From: an uncultured Pelagibacteraceae bacterium
Lineage (GTDB): Bacteria; Pseudomonadota; Alphaproteobacteria; Pelagibacterales; Pelagibacteraceae
DNA length: 42,783 nucleotides
Direction of reading: 5' to 3'
Assembly (NCBI GenBank): GCA_902623495.1
Contig: CACNTW010000009.1
Coordinates: forward strand, 1 to 42,783
Shown here: in pieces, positions 34,815 to 42,783 of the stretch
Layout: every line of letters begins with the position of its first letter
Position numbering within the stretch: position 1 is the first letter of the stretch
Made by a program: the position numbers and the translations under genes
The notes under the pieces: generated by a model
Database searches by the model: none
What the model saw: the letters and a program-made list of their open reading frames with translations, nothing else
Told to the model about the DNA's origin: nothing

Positions 34815-35470
34815 TTTATTATCTCTTTTATTATTTTAAAGTTAATAGATTTCTTTTTCTTTAAACTCAATTCATCAATCTTATATATAAATTCATGCAT
34901 TTTACTATACGATCTCGCAATTCTTTTTATAATATAATCTATAATTTTGTTATCCAATTTAATTTGTCTATCGGAGAAGCTTTTTAAAATTATTGCATAA
35001 ATCAACTCATCATCTGGCTGTTCAATTGTAGCGATAATGCAGTTCTTTAATCTTGATAATAAATCTGGGAGTGTAAATTTCATTGTATCTATTGGTTTTT
35101 TTGACGAGATTAATAAATATTTATTATCCTGTTCAACTAAATTGAATATAGAATAAAGAAGTTTTTCGTCAAAACTTTCTTCTAGGTCTTCAATTATTAT
35201 ACTGTTTGAAAGTTTAATTTTTTTTAAAATCTTATCTTCGATATTGTTGCTATATAAATATAAAGCGTTACTTTTTTTTTTAAATATGTTTGATAAATGT
35301 GTTTTGCCAGAATATTTTTCTCCAGCTAAGTTGACAATTTTTTTTTCCCATTTAGGCCAGGCTTCTATAATATTTTTTGCAAAATAATTACTTTTAGACA
35401 CATAGTAATCATTTTCATCAAAACTTTCAGCAATTCCAAAGTCTAAGAGTTTTTGATCTAATTCTCTCAT
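34811..35470 (-). CDS. hdaA: Hda-like DnaA paralogue (HdaA)
   Basis: A 219-residue AAA+ protein from the ATG at 35470, chosen because it overlaps the upstream stop as ATGA. It starts MRELDQKLLDF, and the short N-terminal sliding-clamp-binding motif (QKLLDF) is the hallmark of Hda. A Walker A variant GEKYSGKTHL (about 49-58) and Walker B-like SIIIEDLEE follow. Hda with the beta clamp stimulates ATP hydrolysis by DnaA and limits re-initiation of replication. It has no C-terminal DNA-binding domain. It is placed between DUF2066 and aspS. Confidence 0.85.
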   Translation of the reverse strand: MRELDQKLLDFGIAESFDENDYYVSKSNYFAKNIIEAWPKWEKKIVNLAGEKYSGKTHLSNIFKKKSNALYLYSNNIEDKILKKIKLSNSIIIEDLEESFDEKLLYSIFNLVEQDNKYLLISSKKPIDTMKFTLPDLLSRLKNCIIATIEQPDDELIYAIILKSFSDRQIKLDNKIIDYIIKRIARSYSKMHEFIYKIDELSLKKKKSINFKIIKEIIN

Positions 35471-36543
35471 TCTATATTCCAAATATTACTAGATGAATTT
35501 ATATTTATATTATTCACTTTTAAAGTATTTAGAAATTTTTCAGGATTATTATTGTAAGTTATTTTATATATAATATCTTCACTACTAATTTTTTCTATTT
35601 CATATTCATATACAAAATCTGATTGATTTAATATATTTTCTAATTTCTCAGAAATTATGAAATTGCTGTTTTTTACTGAAATTTTTATGGGTATTGAAAT
35701 TGAGGTATTGATTTTATTAATTAACTTCCATTTATCTTCATATAAATTTTTTAAGTTTAAAATAATTTGATCTAATAGTTTATTATCTTCATAATTGATG
35801 TTTTTTTGATCTAAATTAAATTTGAAGTTTGAATTTGAAAAACTAATTTTGGAAAATATTTGTAAATTTTTTTTATTTTTATAAAATACAACAATAAAAA
35901 TATTTTCGAAGTTATATTTATTTGCAATCTCAGATAAATCATTGTTTTCAATATTATTTTTTAATCTTTGAAAAAGACGGAAATTTTCAATATTTTCATC
36001 TGGTAAATTATAATTTAATAAGAAATAATTTTTATTAACATTATTCCAATTATTATAAAAATAATTTTGATCAAAAAACTTAATTTCGTTACTTTGTGTA
36101 TCAATTAAAATTGGGATAAAAAGCACGTCTGTATCTTTTGGAACAGAGGAAATAACATTTTTTCCTCTAATAAATGATATTAATTTTTCTTTGTCAAACT
36201 TAACCTCAAAATCAACCTCATAATTATTGTCTACAAATTTTTCATTTGTTATGGAAAAATTATCTATCAATGAATTAATTTTATTGTTTGGTACATTTTT
36301 AAATAAATTTATATCTTTACTTTCTACAATTCTAAAAATTAATGTTTTAAATCCTTTTTTGAAACCCTTTTTTATTACTTCATCTTTGTTAAAATTTATG
36401 TCGTATTGTTCTTTAATTTTAATATTTTTAACTGTGTAATTGTCTGCAAATACTATAGTTGTGGAAAACTTGATAAAAACTAAAATGAAAAGTAAAAAAA
36501 AAAAGTATAAGTAAATATTAATTTTATTTTTGATTAAAAACAT
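35467..36543 (-). CDS. DUF2066-type exported protein
   Basis: A 358-residue protein with a strong signal peptide or anchor (about 10-32, ending TTIVFADN). The start of the mature domain (YTVKNIKIKEQ, then FKKGFKTLIFRIVE) resembles DUF2066. The rest is very AT-rich and divergent. DUF2066 genes commonly sit between purM and hda in alphaproteobacteria, which supports the call. Function is unknown. An A-rich tract of 11 A's lies on the plus strand within its signal-peptide codons. Its start is only 9 bases from the divergent purM start. Confidence 0.7.
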   Translation of the reverse strand: MFLIKNKINIYLYFFFLLFILVFIKFSTTIVFADNYTVKNIKIKEQYDINFNKDEVIKKGFKKGFKTLIFRIVESKDINLFKNVPNNKINSLIDNFSITNEKFVDNNYEVDFEVKFDKEKLISFIRGKNVISSVPKDTDVLFIPILIDTQSNEIKFFDQNYFYNNWNNVNKNYFLLNYNLPDENIENFRLFQRLKNNIENNDLSEIANKYNFENIFIVVFYKNKKNLQIFSKISFSNSNFKFNLDQKNINYEDNKLLDQIILNLKNLYEDKWKLINKINTSISIPIKISVKNSNFIISEKLENILNQSDFVYEYEIEKISSEDIIYKITYNNNPEKFLNTLKVNNININSSSNIWNIE

Positions 36544-36552
36544 AACTGAAAC

Positions 36553-37575
36553 ATGGGATCGAAGAATTTTACATATGAGAAAAGTGGTGTAAGCATAAAA
36601 AAAGCAGATAAATTTATTAAATTTATATCCTCAAGTACAAAAAAATCAAAAAAAAGTGGTAAATTTAAGAATATTGGAGGTTTTGGAGCGCTAACAAAAC
36701 TGCCAAGTAATTTAAAGAATCCATATCTTGTAACTAGCACAGATGGAGTTGGTACAAAAATTGAAGTTGCAAATATGCTAGGTAAATTTGATACAATTGG
36801 AGTGGATCTTGTGGCAATGTGTGTAAATGACATTATAGTTCAAGGAGCGAAACCTTTAGTTTTTTTAGATTATATATCTGTCGAAAAAATCGATACGAAA
36901 AAGCTAAAAAATATAATTAGAGGAATTATTAAAGGCTGCAAATTAGCTGACTGTGAATTAGTTGGTGGAGAAACTGCAGAAATGCCTGGAACATATTCCA
37001 AAGGTAAATTTGATATTGCAGGATTTTCTTTAGGCTTAGTAGAGAAAGACAAAATATTATTAAATAAAATAAAAGAAAAAGATTTAGTATTGGCAATACC
37101 TTCCAGTGGTCTCCACTCAAATGGATATTCCTTAGTAAGACATATTATAAAAAAAAAGAAAATTAATATAAAAAAAAATTCATTTTTAAAAAAAGAATTA
37201 TTGGTACCAACTAAAATATATGTAATGCACGTATTAGAATTAATTAAAAAAAAGTATTTAAATGCTTGTGCAAATATCACTGGTGGTGGATTAAAAGACA
37301 ATATTGAAAGAATAATACCAGATAATTACTGCGCTGAAATAAATTTAGAAAAAATAAAAACATTAAAAATATTTAGATGGCTTAAAAGTCAAGGTGTTAG
37401 CGATCAAGAAATGTTAAAAACTTTTAATTGTGGTGTGGGTTTTTGTTTAATAGCAAAACGTTCAAACTACAAAAAAATAATTAGATTTTTTCCAAAAAAA
37501 TATAAACCATATGTCATTGGAAAAATTACAAAAAATTCAGAAAAAGTAAAATTGAGTGGAAAAGTTATCTGGTAA
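36553..37575 (+). CDS. purM: Phosphoribosylaminoimidazole synthetase (AIR synthetase)
   Basis: A 340-residue PurM. The N-terminus YEKSGVSIKKADKFI, the ATP/FGAM site YLVTSTDGVGTKIEVA, the metal segment GVDLVAMCVNDIIVQGAKPL, and VGGETAEMPG and NITGGGLKDN are conserved. It converts FGAM to AIR in purine synthesis. It is first in purM-purN, and purN starts 20 bases before its stop. There is no obvious Shine-Dalgarno sequence, and only 9 bases separate its start from the divergent gene. Confidence 0.95.
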   Translation: MGSKNFTYEKSGVSIKKADKFIKFISSSTKKSKKSGKFKNIGGFGALTKLPSNLKNPYLVTSTDGVGTKIEVANMLGKFDTIGVDLVAMCVNDIIVQGAKPLVFLDYISVEKIDTKKLKNIIRGIIKGCKLADCELVGGETAEMPGTYSKGKFDIAGFSLGLVEKDKILLNKIKEKDLVLAIPSSGLHSNGYSLVRHIIKKKKINIKKNSFLKKELLVPTKIYVMHVLELIKKKYLNACANITGGGLKDNIERIIPDNYCAEINLEKIKTLKIFRWLKSQGVSDQEMLKTFNCGVGFCLIAKRSNYKKIIRFFPKKYKPYVIGKITKNSEKVKLSGKVIW

Positions 37576-38134
37576 AAAAAATACAGCAGTTTTAATAAGT
37601 GGTAGAGGTAGTAATCTAAGATCGCTAGTTAAATATTCAAAAACGAAAAAATCTTTAATTAGAATTGTTCTAGTTGTATCTAATAATTTTAGTGCAAAAG
37701 GATTAGATTATGCAAATAAGTCTAAGATCAATAACGTCTTTATTAAAGATTCTAATAAAAAAAGTTTTGAAGATCGTTTGTTAAAATTATTAAAAAAGAA
37801 TAATGTTGATTTGATTTGTTTAGCTGGATTTATGAAAATACTATCAGGTAGTTTTATAAGAAAATTTAATAAACCTATACTTAATATTCACCCTTCTCTT
37901 CTTCCTAAGTATAAAGGCCTAAATACACACAATAGAGCAATTCAAAATAAAGACAAATACTCTGGAGCTACAGTTCATATCGTCAATGAGAAAATAGATT
38001 CAGGTAAAATTATATTACAAAAAAAAGTAAAAATTCTAAAATCTGACAGTGGAAAAAGTTTAGAAAAAAAAGTTTTAAAAATCGAGCATAAAATATACCC
38101 AAAAGCAATTTTTAGACTACTAGCTAGTGATTAA
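37556..38134 (+). CDS. purN: Phosphoribosylglycinamide formyltransferase
   Basis: A 192-residue PurN from a GTG start at 37556, inside the end of purM. The next methionine in frame would remove the core LISGRGSNLRSL. Signature residues are NIHPSLLPKYKG (catalytic His) and the aspartate in VNEKIDSGKI. It transfers a formyl group from 10-formyl-THF to GAR in purine synthesis. It is translationally coupled to purM and converges on ndk with an 11-base overlap. Confidence 0.94.
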   Translation: MEKLSGKKNTAVLISGRGSNLRSLVKYSKTKKSLIRIVLVVSNNFSAKGLDYANKSKINNVFIKDSNKKSFEDRLLKLLKKNNVDLICLAGFMKILSGSFIRKFNKPILNIHPSLLPKYKGLNTHNRAIQNKDKYSGATVHIVNEKIDSGKIILQKKVKILKSDSGKSLEKKVLKIEHKIYPKAIFRLLASD

Positions 38135-38534
38135 AAAAAAAATCTAGTTCAATCTTAGCATTTTCAGGACTGTCTGAACCATGAACAGAGTTTTTATCAA
38201 TTGATATACCGTATTTTTTCCTCAAAGTACCCTCATCTGCGTCAACTGGATTTGTTGCTCCCATTAACTTTCTATTTTCCGCTACTGCATTTTCACGTTG
38301 TAAAGTCATTACAACAATAGGACCTGATGATAAATAAGCGCATAATTCTCCATAAAATGGTTTGGACTCATGCACTTTATAAAATCTTTCAGCTTCCTCT
38401 TTAGATATATGTATTTTTTTTTCTTTTATTATTTTAAATCCTTTATTTGTGAATTCCTGCTTAATCTGGTCTTGAAGATTTCTTTCAACTGCATCTGGTT
38501 TAATTATTGATAAGGTTTGCTCAATATTACTCAT
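38124..38534 (-). CDS. ndk: Nucleoside diphosphate kinase
   Basis: A 136-residue Ndk from the ATG at 38534 (MSNIEQTLSIIKPDAV). A start 12 bases earlier is possible but adds only MRIT. The phosphohistidine is His118 in NSVHGSDS, close to E. coli His117. TLSIIKPDAVER and KLMGATNP complete the family pattern. It equalises NTP and dNTP pools. Its start overlaps the pepA stop by 8 bases. Confidence 0.95.
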   Translation of the reverse strand: MSNIEQTLSIIKPDAVERNLQDQIKQEFTNKGFKIIKEKKIHISKEEAERFYKVHESKPFYGELCAYLSSGPIVVMTLQRENAVAENRKLMGATNPVDADEGTLRKKYGISIDKNSVHGSDSPENAKIELDFFFNH

Positions 38535-39963
38535 AGTTATCCTCAATTAATTTATTTAACAATCTTACTCCATAACCTGTTGCACCACCAGAGTTAAGCG
38601 CTCCTCCATATTTTGAAAATGCCATGCCAGCAATATCTAAGTGAGCCCAAGGAGTTTTATTTATTATGAACCTCTGTAAAAATTGTGCTGCTGTGGTCGA
38701 GCCTGCACCACCTACATAATTAATATTCTGCATATCTGCGTTTTTAGAATTTATTAACTTGTCAAAGTTTTCGTTTAAAGGCATTCTCCAGAGTTTTTCT
38801 TCAACACTTTTACCTGCATCAATGAGTTGTTTAGATAATTTATCATTGTTTGAAAATAGACCTGCATATTCTGAGCCAAGAGAAACAATTATAGCACCAG
38901 TCAATGTTGCTAAATCAACAATAAATTGCGGCTTAAATTTTTCTTCTGCAAATGTTAATGCATCTGCTAAAACTAATCTTCCTTCAGCATCAGTATTTAA
39001 AACTTCAATCGTTTTTCCACTATAAGATTTAACAATATCACCAGGTCTTTGAGCGTTTCCACTTACCATATTTTCTACAAGTCCAACTACTCCAACGGCA
39101 TTAATTTTTGACTTTCTTAACGCAAGTGTCTTCATTAAACCAACTACAGTAGCAGAACCTGCCATATCATAAGTCATATCTTCCATAAATTTTGCTGGTT
39201 TTAAAGAATAACCTCCTGTATCGAAGCACACACCTTTTCCTACGAACCCCAATGGTTTAGATTTACTTTTTGTGCCTTTCCATTCTATAGTTACTAAGTA
39301 TGAACCTCTTATACTTCCTTGGCCTACACCCAATAAAGCGTTCATACCCATCTTTTTTAATTTTTTTTGATCATATACAGTAACTTTCAATCCAAATTTT
39401 CTTAATTTAAGTATACGTCTTGCATATTCATCTGGATGTAGAACATTTCCTGGCTCTGAAACTAAATCTCTAGTAAGAAAGATGCCCTCTAATAGTGAAT
39501 TTAATTTATTTCTCAACAGATTTGTTTTTTTTGATTTATGTCCAACTATATATAAGTTTGTTGTTATGTTTTTTGATTTATCAGTTTTATAAACATCAAA
39601 TTCATATGATTTAAGTTGCGCGCCGTGTAAAAACCTCTCTAACTGTATATTTGTAATATTAGATAAATTTGTTTCAAAAAAAGATTTTTCTATTTTATTG
39701 TTTTTTAAAAATAGAAATAAATTGGATCCAAGTTTCTCATAATCTAAAGAAGTTTTAGACTTAGTGCAATTTACAAAAATGTATATTTTGCCATTTAAAT
39801 TTTGAATTAGAAATTTTCTCTCTGAGAATAATTTATTAGCAAATAAAGATTTATTTAGAGATTTAACAATTTTGTGATTAGCGGATTTGTCTGTTAATAA
39901 AATAACCTGATTATCTTTGGCTACTTTTGGTACTTTAATTACAAATTCTAATTTTAGCTTCAT
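38527..39963 (-). CDS. pepA: Cytosol (leucyl) aminopeptidase
   Basis: A 478-residue M17 peptidase. The two-metal site appears as GKGVCFDTGGYSLKPA and NTDAEGRLVLADAL, the PepA signature, with the catalytic Arg. VGQGSIRGSYLVTIEW is also conserved, as is AWAHLDIAG-like WAHLDIAGMAF near the C-terminus. It releases N-terminal residues in the cytoplasm as a hexamer. E. coli PepA also binds DNA, and nothing here shows that role. It is divergent from lptF with a 54-base gap, and the ndk gene is coupled downstream. The pepA/lptFG arrangement is common in proteobacteria. Confidence 0.95.
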   Translation of the reverse strand: MKLKLEFVIKVPKVAKDNQVILLTDKSANHKIVKSLNKSLFANKLFSERKFLIQNLNGKIYIFVNCTKSKTSLDYEKLGSNLFLFLKNNKIEKSFFETNLSNITNIQLERFLHGAQLKSYEFDVYKTDKSKNITTNLYIVGHKSKKTNLLRNKLNSLLEGIFLTRDLVSEPGNVLHPDEYARRILKLRKFGLKVTVYDQKKLKKMGMNALLGVGQGSIRGSYLVTIEWKGTKSKSKPLGFVGKGVCFDTGGYSLKPAKFMEDMTYDMAGSATVVGLMKTLALRKSKINAVGVVGLVENMVSGNAQRPGDIVKSYSGKTIEVLNTDAEGRLVLADALTFAEEKFKPQFIVDLATLTGAIIVSLGSEYAGLFSNNDKLSKQLIDAGKSVEEKLWRMPLNENFDKLINSKNADMQNINYVGGAGSTTAAQFLQRFIINKTPWAHLDIAGMAFSKYGGALNSGGATGYGVRLLNKLIEDNYE

Positions 39964-40017
39964 TTTTTTGAAATATTTAATAGATAATGTTGTATATTTA
40001 TTAAATTACTAATTTCA

Positions 40018-41148
40018 ATGAATAAATTAATATTTAGAAAATTATATTTGGACATATTGTCTTTTTTTTTACTTTCATCATTAGCAATAACTCTTATAGT
40101 GTGGGTAATTCAAGGCGTAAACCTTCTAGATATAGTTTCAGAGCAGGGTCATGCTATAAAAGTTTATCTAATCTATTCTTTTTTAAATATTCCGAAAATA
40201 TTTAGCAAGTTGCTAACTTTTACATTTTTTTTATCATTATTCGTAATAATTGTAAGATATGAAGAAAATAATGAAATATTAGTTTTTTGGACTAATGGGA
40301 TAAAAAAAATTACATTTATAAATTTTATAGGAAAACTCTCAATATTTTTTGTATTTATTCAATTAATACTAAAGTTAATTATCGTACCATATACTCAAAA
40401 TTTAGGACAAGAGTATTTAAAAAATTCCTCGATTGATTTCTTCCCTAATTTAATTAAGGAAAAAGAGTTTTCCAATGTAATGCGTAATTTAACAATTTTT
40501 GTAGAGGAAATTGATAAAGATAATTTTTATAAAGGTATTTATATCAAAGAAAAATTAGAAGATGATGATTATAAAATAATAATTGCAAATAAAGGAGAGT
40601 TAATTACCGAGAATAGCAAATATAGCTTTAAACTTTTAGATGGAAAAATTACAAATATTAATAAAACAGGAAATTTTAATCTTGGTTTTAAAGAAACTTT
40701 ATATGATATTTCTAAATTAAACTCAAAAACAAGAAAAATTAAAGAGGTAGATGAAACAAAAACATCAGAATTAATTTTTTGTCTGGAGAAATTTATAGAT
40801 GAAAGAAAAAAATTAAATATTAAATGTGAAGCAGAGAATGCATTCTTGTTGAAAGATATTTATGAAGAACTATTCAAGAGAGCAGTGAGTCCGATTTACT
40901 TAATTTTATTATCTTTAATAAGTTCACTATTAATTATAAAGCCAAAAAATAATTTTTTTCTAAATTATTACAAATTTATACTATTTTTCTTTGGTTTTTT
41001 AATAATAGTTTTTTCTGAAATAAGTTACAAATTTATCAATTTTTCAATTTATTATGAAATTTTCTTCTTAGTTTTGCCGTTACTTTCGATATTTTTATTT
41101 TATGCATACATCATGTTAAAAACAAACTTTAAAATTAAATATTTATGA
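40018..41148 (+). CDS. lptF: LPS export permease LptF
   Basis: A 376-residue YjgP/YjgQ-family permease. About three N-terminal helices (LDILSFFLLSSLAITLIVWV and following) are followed by a periplasmic beta-jellyroll-type region (about 140-255), then C-terminal helices. It pairs with LptG and the LptB ATPase to extract lipopolysaccharide from the inner membrane. Its stop overlaps the lptG start by 4 bases. Sequence conservation is weak, as usual for this family, but the tandem with lptG and lptD supports the call. Confidence 0.88.
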   Translation: MNKLIFRKLYLDILSFFLLSSLAITLIVWVIQGVNLLDIVSEQGHAIKVYLIYSFLNIPKIFSKLLTFTFFLSLFVIIVRYEENNEILVFWTNGIKKITFINFIGKLSIFFVFIQLILKLIIVPYTQNLGQEYLKNSSIDFFPNLIKEKEFSNVMRNLTIFVEEIDKDNFYKGIYIKEKLEDDDYKIIIANKGELITENSKYSFKLLDGKITNINKTGNFNLGFKETLYDISKLNSKTRKIKEVDETKTSELIFCLEKFIDERKKLNIKCEAENAFLLKDIYEELFKRAVSPIYLILLSLISSLLIIKPKNNFFLNYYKFILFFFGFLIIVFSEISYKFINFSIYYEIFFLVLPLLSIFLFYAYIMLKTNFKIKYL

Positions 41149-42227
41149 TAATTAAAAAATATCATACCTATATATTTTCAACTTTTGTTAAAAATTTTTT
41201 AATTACGAGTTTGGTCTTTTTTTGCATTGTTGTTATTATAAATATATTTGAAGAAATTAGATTTTCTGAAAAATATAATACTGAAGTATACTATACTATT
41301 TATCTCTCGCTATTAAATGCCCCCTCATTAATGTTTGAAATATTTCCTTTTATTTTTCTGATATCTGTAAAATTTTTTTATATTTCACTTAAGGAAAAAA
41401 ATGAGATAGAAATTTTAAATTCTAATACAATAAGTAATTTTAAAATTATAACAATTTTAACGATAATATCTGCTATTCTAGGCATATTTATACTATTATT
41501 TTATTATTCATTTTCATCAAATTTAAAAAGTAAATATTTGGATCTGAAAAATAGATTTTCTAATACCAATGAATATCTAGCTGTTGTTAATGATGATGGC
41601 TTGTGGATAAAAGAAGAAATGGAAAGTAGCATTTTTATTATAAATGCAGAAAAATTTGACAGAAATGTACTTAAAAACATAACAATAACTGAAGTTAACA
41701 AGTATTATAATAATAAGAATACGATTAATGCAAAAGAAGCAAACATAACAGCCAAAAATTGGCTTTTGAAAAATGTTTCAATAATTACTGATAATGGAAT
41801 TAAAAATGATCTTAAAAGTTATCTTTATAACTCTTCTTTCAATGGAGAAATAATTTCTAATTTGTTCTCTAATTTAAATTCTTTAAACATTTATCAATTG
41901 CATAAATTATCAAAAAATTATCAAAAAATTGGTTACTCAAATACAGAAATCAAAATTCAACTAAACAAAATATATAGTATGCCTATTTTTTTTATGCTAA
42001 TGACTGTATTGGGTTTTATTGTAATTTGTAAAATAAAATATTTTAAATCCAAATTTTTTGTTTCGATATTCGGAATTTTTATTTCTGTAGTAATTTATTA
42101 TTTTAATTATTTTTCAGGAATCCTTGGGGCAAATGGTGTATTACCAATATATTTGTCTGTTTGGACTCCTCTTTTAATACTTTTTTTAATTTGTAATATA
42201 GGAATGTTGAAAATAAATGAGGTTTAA
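41145..42227 (+). CDS. lptG: LPS export permease LptG
   Basis: A 360-residue YjgP/YjgQ-family permease with the same layout as LptF. N-terminal helices (NFLITSLVFFCIVVIINIF and following) precede a periplasmic domain (about 130-255), then helices ending ILGANGVLPIYLSVWTPLLI. The last segment, with conserved small residues and the final tryptophan-proline, is characteristic of LptG. It heterodimerises with LptF. It overlaps lptF by 4 bases and lptD by 11 bases, so all three are translationally coupled. Confidence 0.9.
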   Translation: MIIKKYHTYIFSTFVKNFLITSLVFFCIVVIINIFEEIRFSEKYNTEVYYTIYLSLLNAPSLMFEIFPFIFLISVKFFYISLKEKNEIEILNSNTISNFKIITILTIISAILGIFILLFYYSFSSNLKSKYLDLKNRFSNTNEYLAVVNDDGLWIKEEMESSIFIINAEKFDRNVLKNITITEVNKYYNNKNTINAKEANITAKNWLLKNVSIITDNGIKNDLKSYLYNSSFNGEIISNLFSNLNSLNIYQLHKLSKNYQKIGYSNTEIKIQLNKIYSMPIFFMLMTVLGFIVICKIKYFKSKFFVSIFGIFISVVIYYFNYFSGILGANGVLPIYLSVWTPLLILFLICNIGMLKINEV

Positions 42228-42783
42228 TAGTTTTGTAATAGGTATTTTAGTTTATTGTCTTACAAGCTTTAATGTTTTCTCTCAGGAGATTTATTTTGAC
42301 TCTTCAAATATAGATATTAAAGAAGATGGAAATATTATTTATGCTTATAATTCAAATACAAATATTCCTAAAAAAAAGTTAAAAATTAAATCTGATAAGG
42401 TAGAATATATAAAAAATGAAGAAAAATTAATTTTCAAAGAAAATGTTTTTTTCTATGATACTAAGAATGATATAGTCATTGAAAGTAAAAGAGTAGATTA
42501 TAATCAAAAAGAAGATACAATTTATTCCTATGGTGAAACAAAAATAAAAGTAAGAAGTAATTATGATATTTTTTCAAAAAATATTACTTTAGATAGAACT
42601 AAACAAATAATATATGGAAAAGATAAAACGACTATAAATGACAAAATAAGTAATATTTATAAACTTGAAGATAAATTTAAATTTAATATTGCTAAAGATC
42701 TTTTAAAATCAAATAAAGCATCGTTGATTGATAAAAATAAAAATAAATATTTTTTTGATGATGTAATTATTAATCTAAAGAAT
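42217..42783 (+). CDS. lptD: LPS-assembly protein LptD, N-terminal part (cut by window end)
   Basis: This is an open frame of 189 codons without a stop at the window edge. It starts with a signal peptide (about 1-20, ending NVFSQE), then an OstA/LptA-type jellyroll of repeated short beta strands (for example ADKVEY-like SDKVEYIKN, VIIESKRVDYN-like VIESKRVDYN, KNITLDRTKQIIYG). LptD forms the outer-membrane translocon with LptE. The barrel lies beyond the window. The start is inside lptG (11-base overlap), in a different frame. Placement after lptF-lptG is typical of alphaproteobacteria. Confidence 0.85.
   Translation, partial: MRFNSFVIGILVYCLTSFNVFSQEIYFDSSNIDIKEDGNIIYAYNSNTNIPKKKLKIKSDKVEYIKNEEKLIFKENVFFYDTKNDIVIESKRVDYNQKEDTIYSYGETKIKVRSNYDIFSKNITLDRTKQIIYGKDKTTINDKISNIYKLEDKFKFNIAKDLLKSNKASLIDKNKNKYFFDDVIINLKN

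Noticed and set aside
36870..37301. Long minus-strand ORF opposite purM
   Set aside because: It is a shadow frame over a well-conserved gene, with a composition of Phe, Ile and Leu produced by reverse-complementing Lys/Asn/Glu codons.
1..42783. tRNA, rRNA, CRISPR, insertion sequence or prophage elements
   Set aside because: Intergenic gaps are all under about 140 bases and none contains a cloverleaf, repeat array or transposase/integrase coding. No mobile-element gene was seen.

Overview
The window is AT-rich (I estimate about 30% G+C) and packed with genes. Most neighbours overlap by 1-8 bases or abut, and no gene-free stretch exceeds about 140 bases. Gene content and style point to an alphaproteobacterium of the SAR11 (Pelagibacterales) type. 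Supporting signs are strong AT codon bias, an alphaproteobacterial NDUFA12 homologue, a DUF2155 protein, a stand-alone NrdJ-like C-terminal domain, an Rrf2-led suf operon, and the order hda / DUF2066 / purM-purN. The assignment is inferred from composition and gene families, not from a database search.

Layout. (1) 1-6.1 kb is an accessory sugar-alcohol locus: inosose dehydratase (iolE, minus strand), divergent from two Gfo/Idh/MocA dehydrogenases (one clearly IolG-like) and a binding-protein/permease/ATPase ABC importer. A strong hairpin terminator separates the binding-protein gene from the permease gene. Together these would import and begin to oxidise myo-inositol or a relative. (2) 6.1-9.3 kb holds an EamA transporter overlapping a homocysteine S-methyltransferase, then a convergent EamA transporter and a YbaK-type deacylase. 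(3) 9.3-11 kb has glutamine synthetase, then a convergent small ORF that contains an unexpected G+C-rich foldable element. (4) 11-17.3 kb is a gapless eight-gene minus-strand operon, rrf2-sufBCDSU-sufT-sufA. It is preceded by a clear IscR/RirA-like operator that overlaps its promoter. (5) 17.3-26.3 kb has an alpha/beta hydrolase, anmK, tyrS, a large AsmA-like protein, prfB with a programmed +1 frameshift, and a class A penicillin-binding protein. (6) 26.4-32.1 kb has an RNase E/G without the zinc-link cysteines, thiS-thiG, aroQ-accB-accC, a DUF2155 protein and the NDUFA12 homologue. (7) 32.2-38.1 kb has the NrdJ-C-like protein, aspS, an Hda-like DnaA paralogue, a DUF2066 protein and purM-purN. 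(8) 38.1-42.8 kb has ndk, pepA and then lptF-lptG-lptD, with lptD cut by the window end.

Most of the window is core housekeeping. I see no phage, insertion sequence, CRISPR array, rRNA or tRNA. The observations most worth a second look are the G+C-rich element inside the small ORF beside glnA, the suf regulator and its operator, the RNase E lacking a zinc link, the orphan NrdJ C-terminal domain, and a perfect 20-bp palindrome between the NDUFA12 and NrdJ-C genes.
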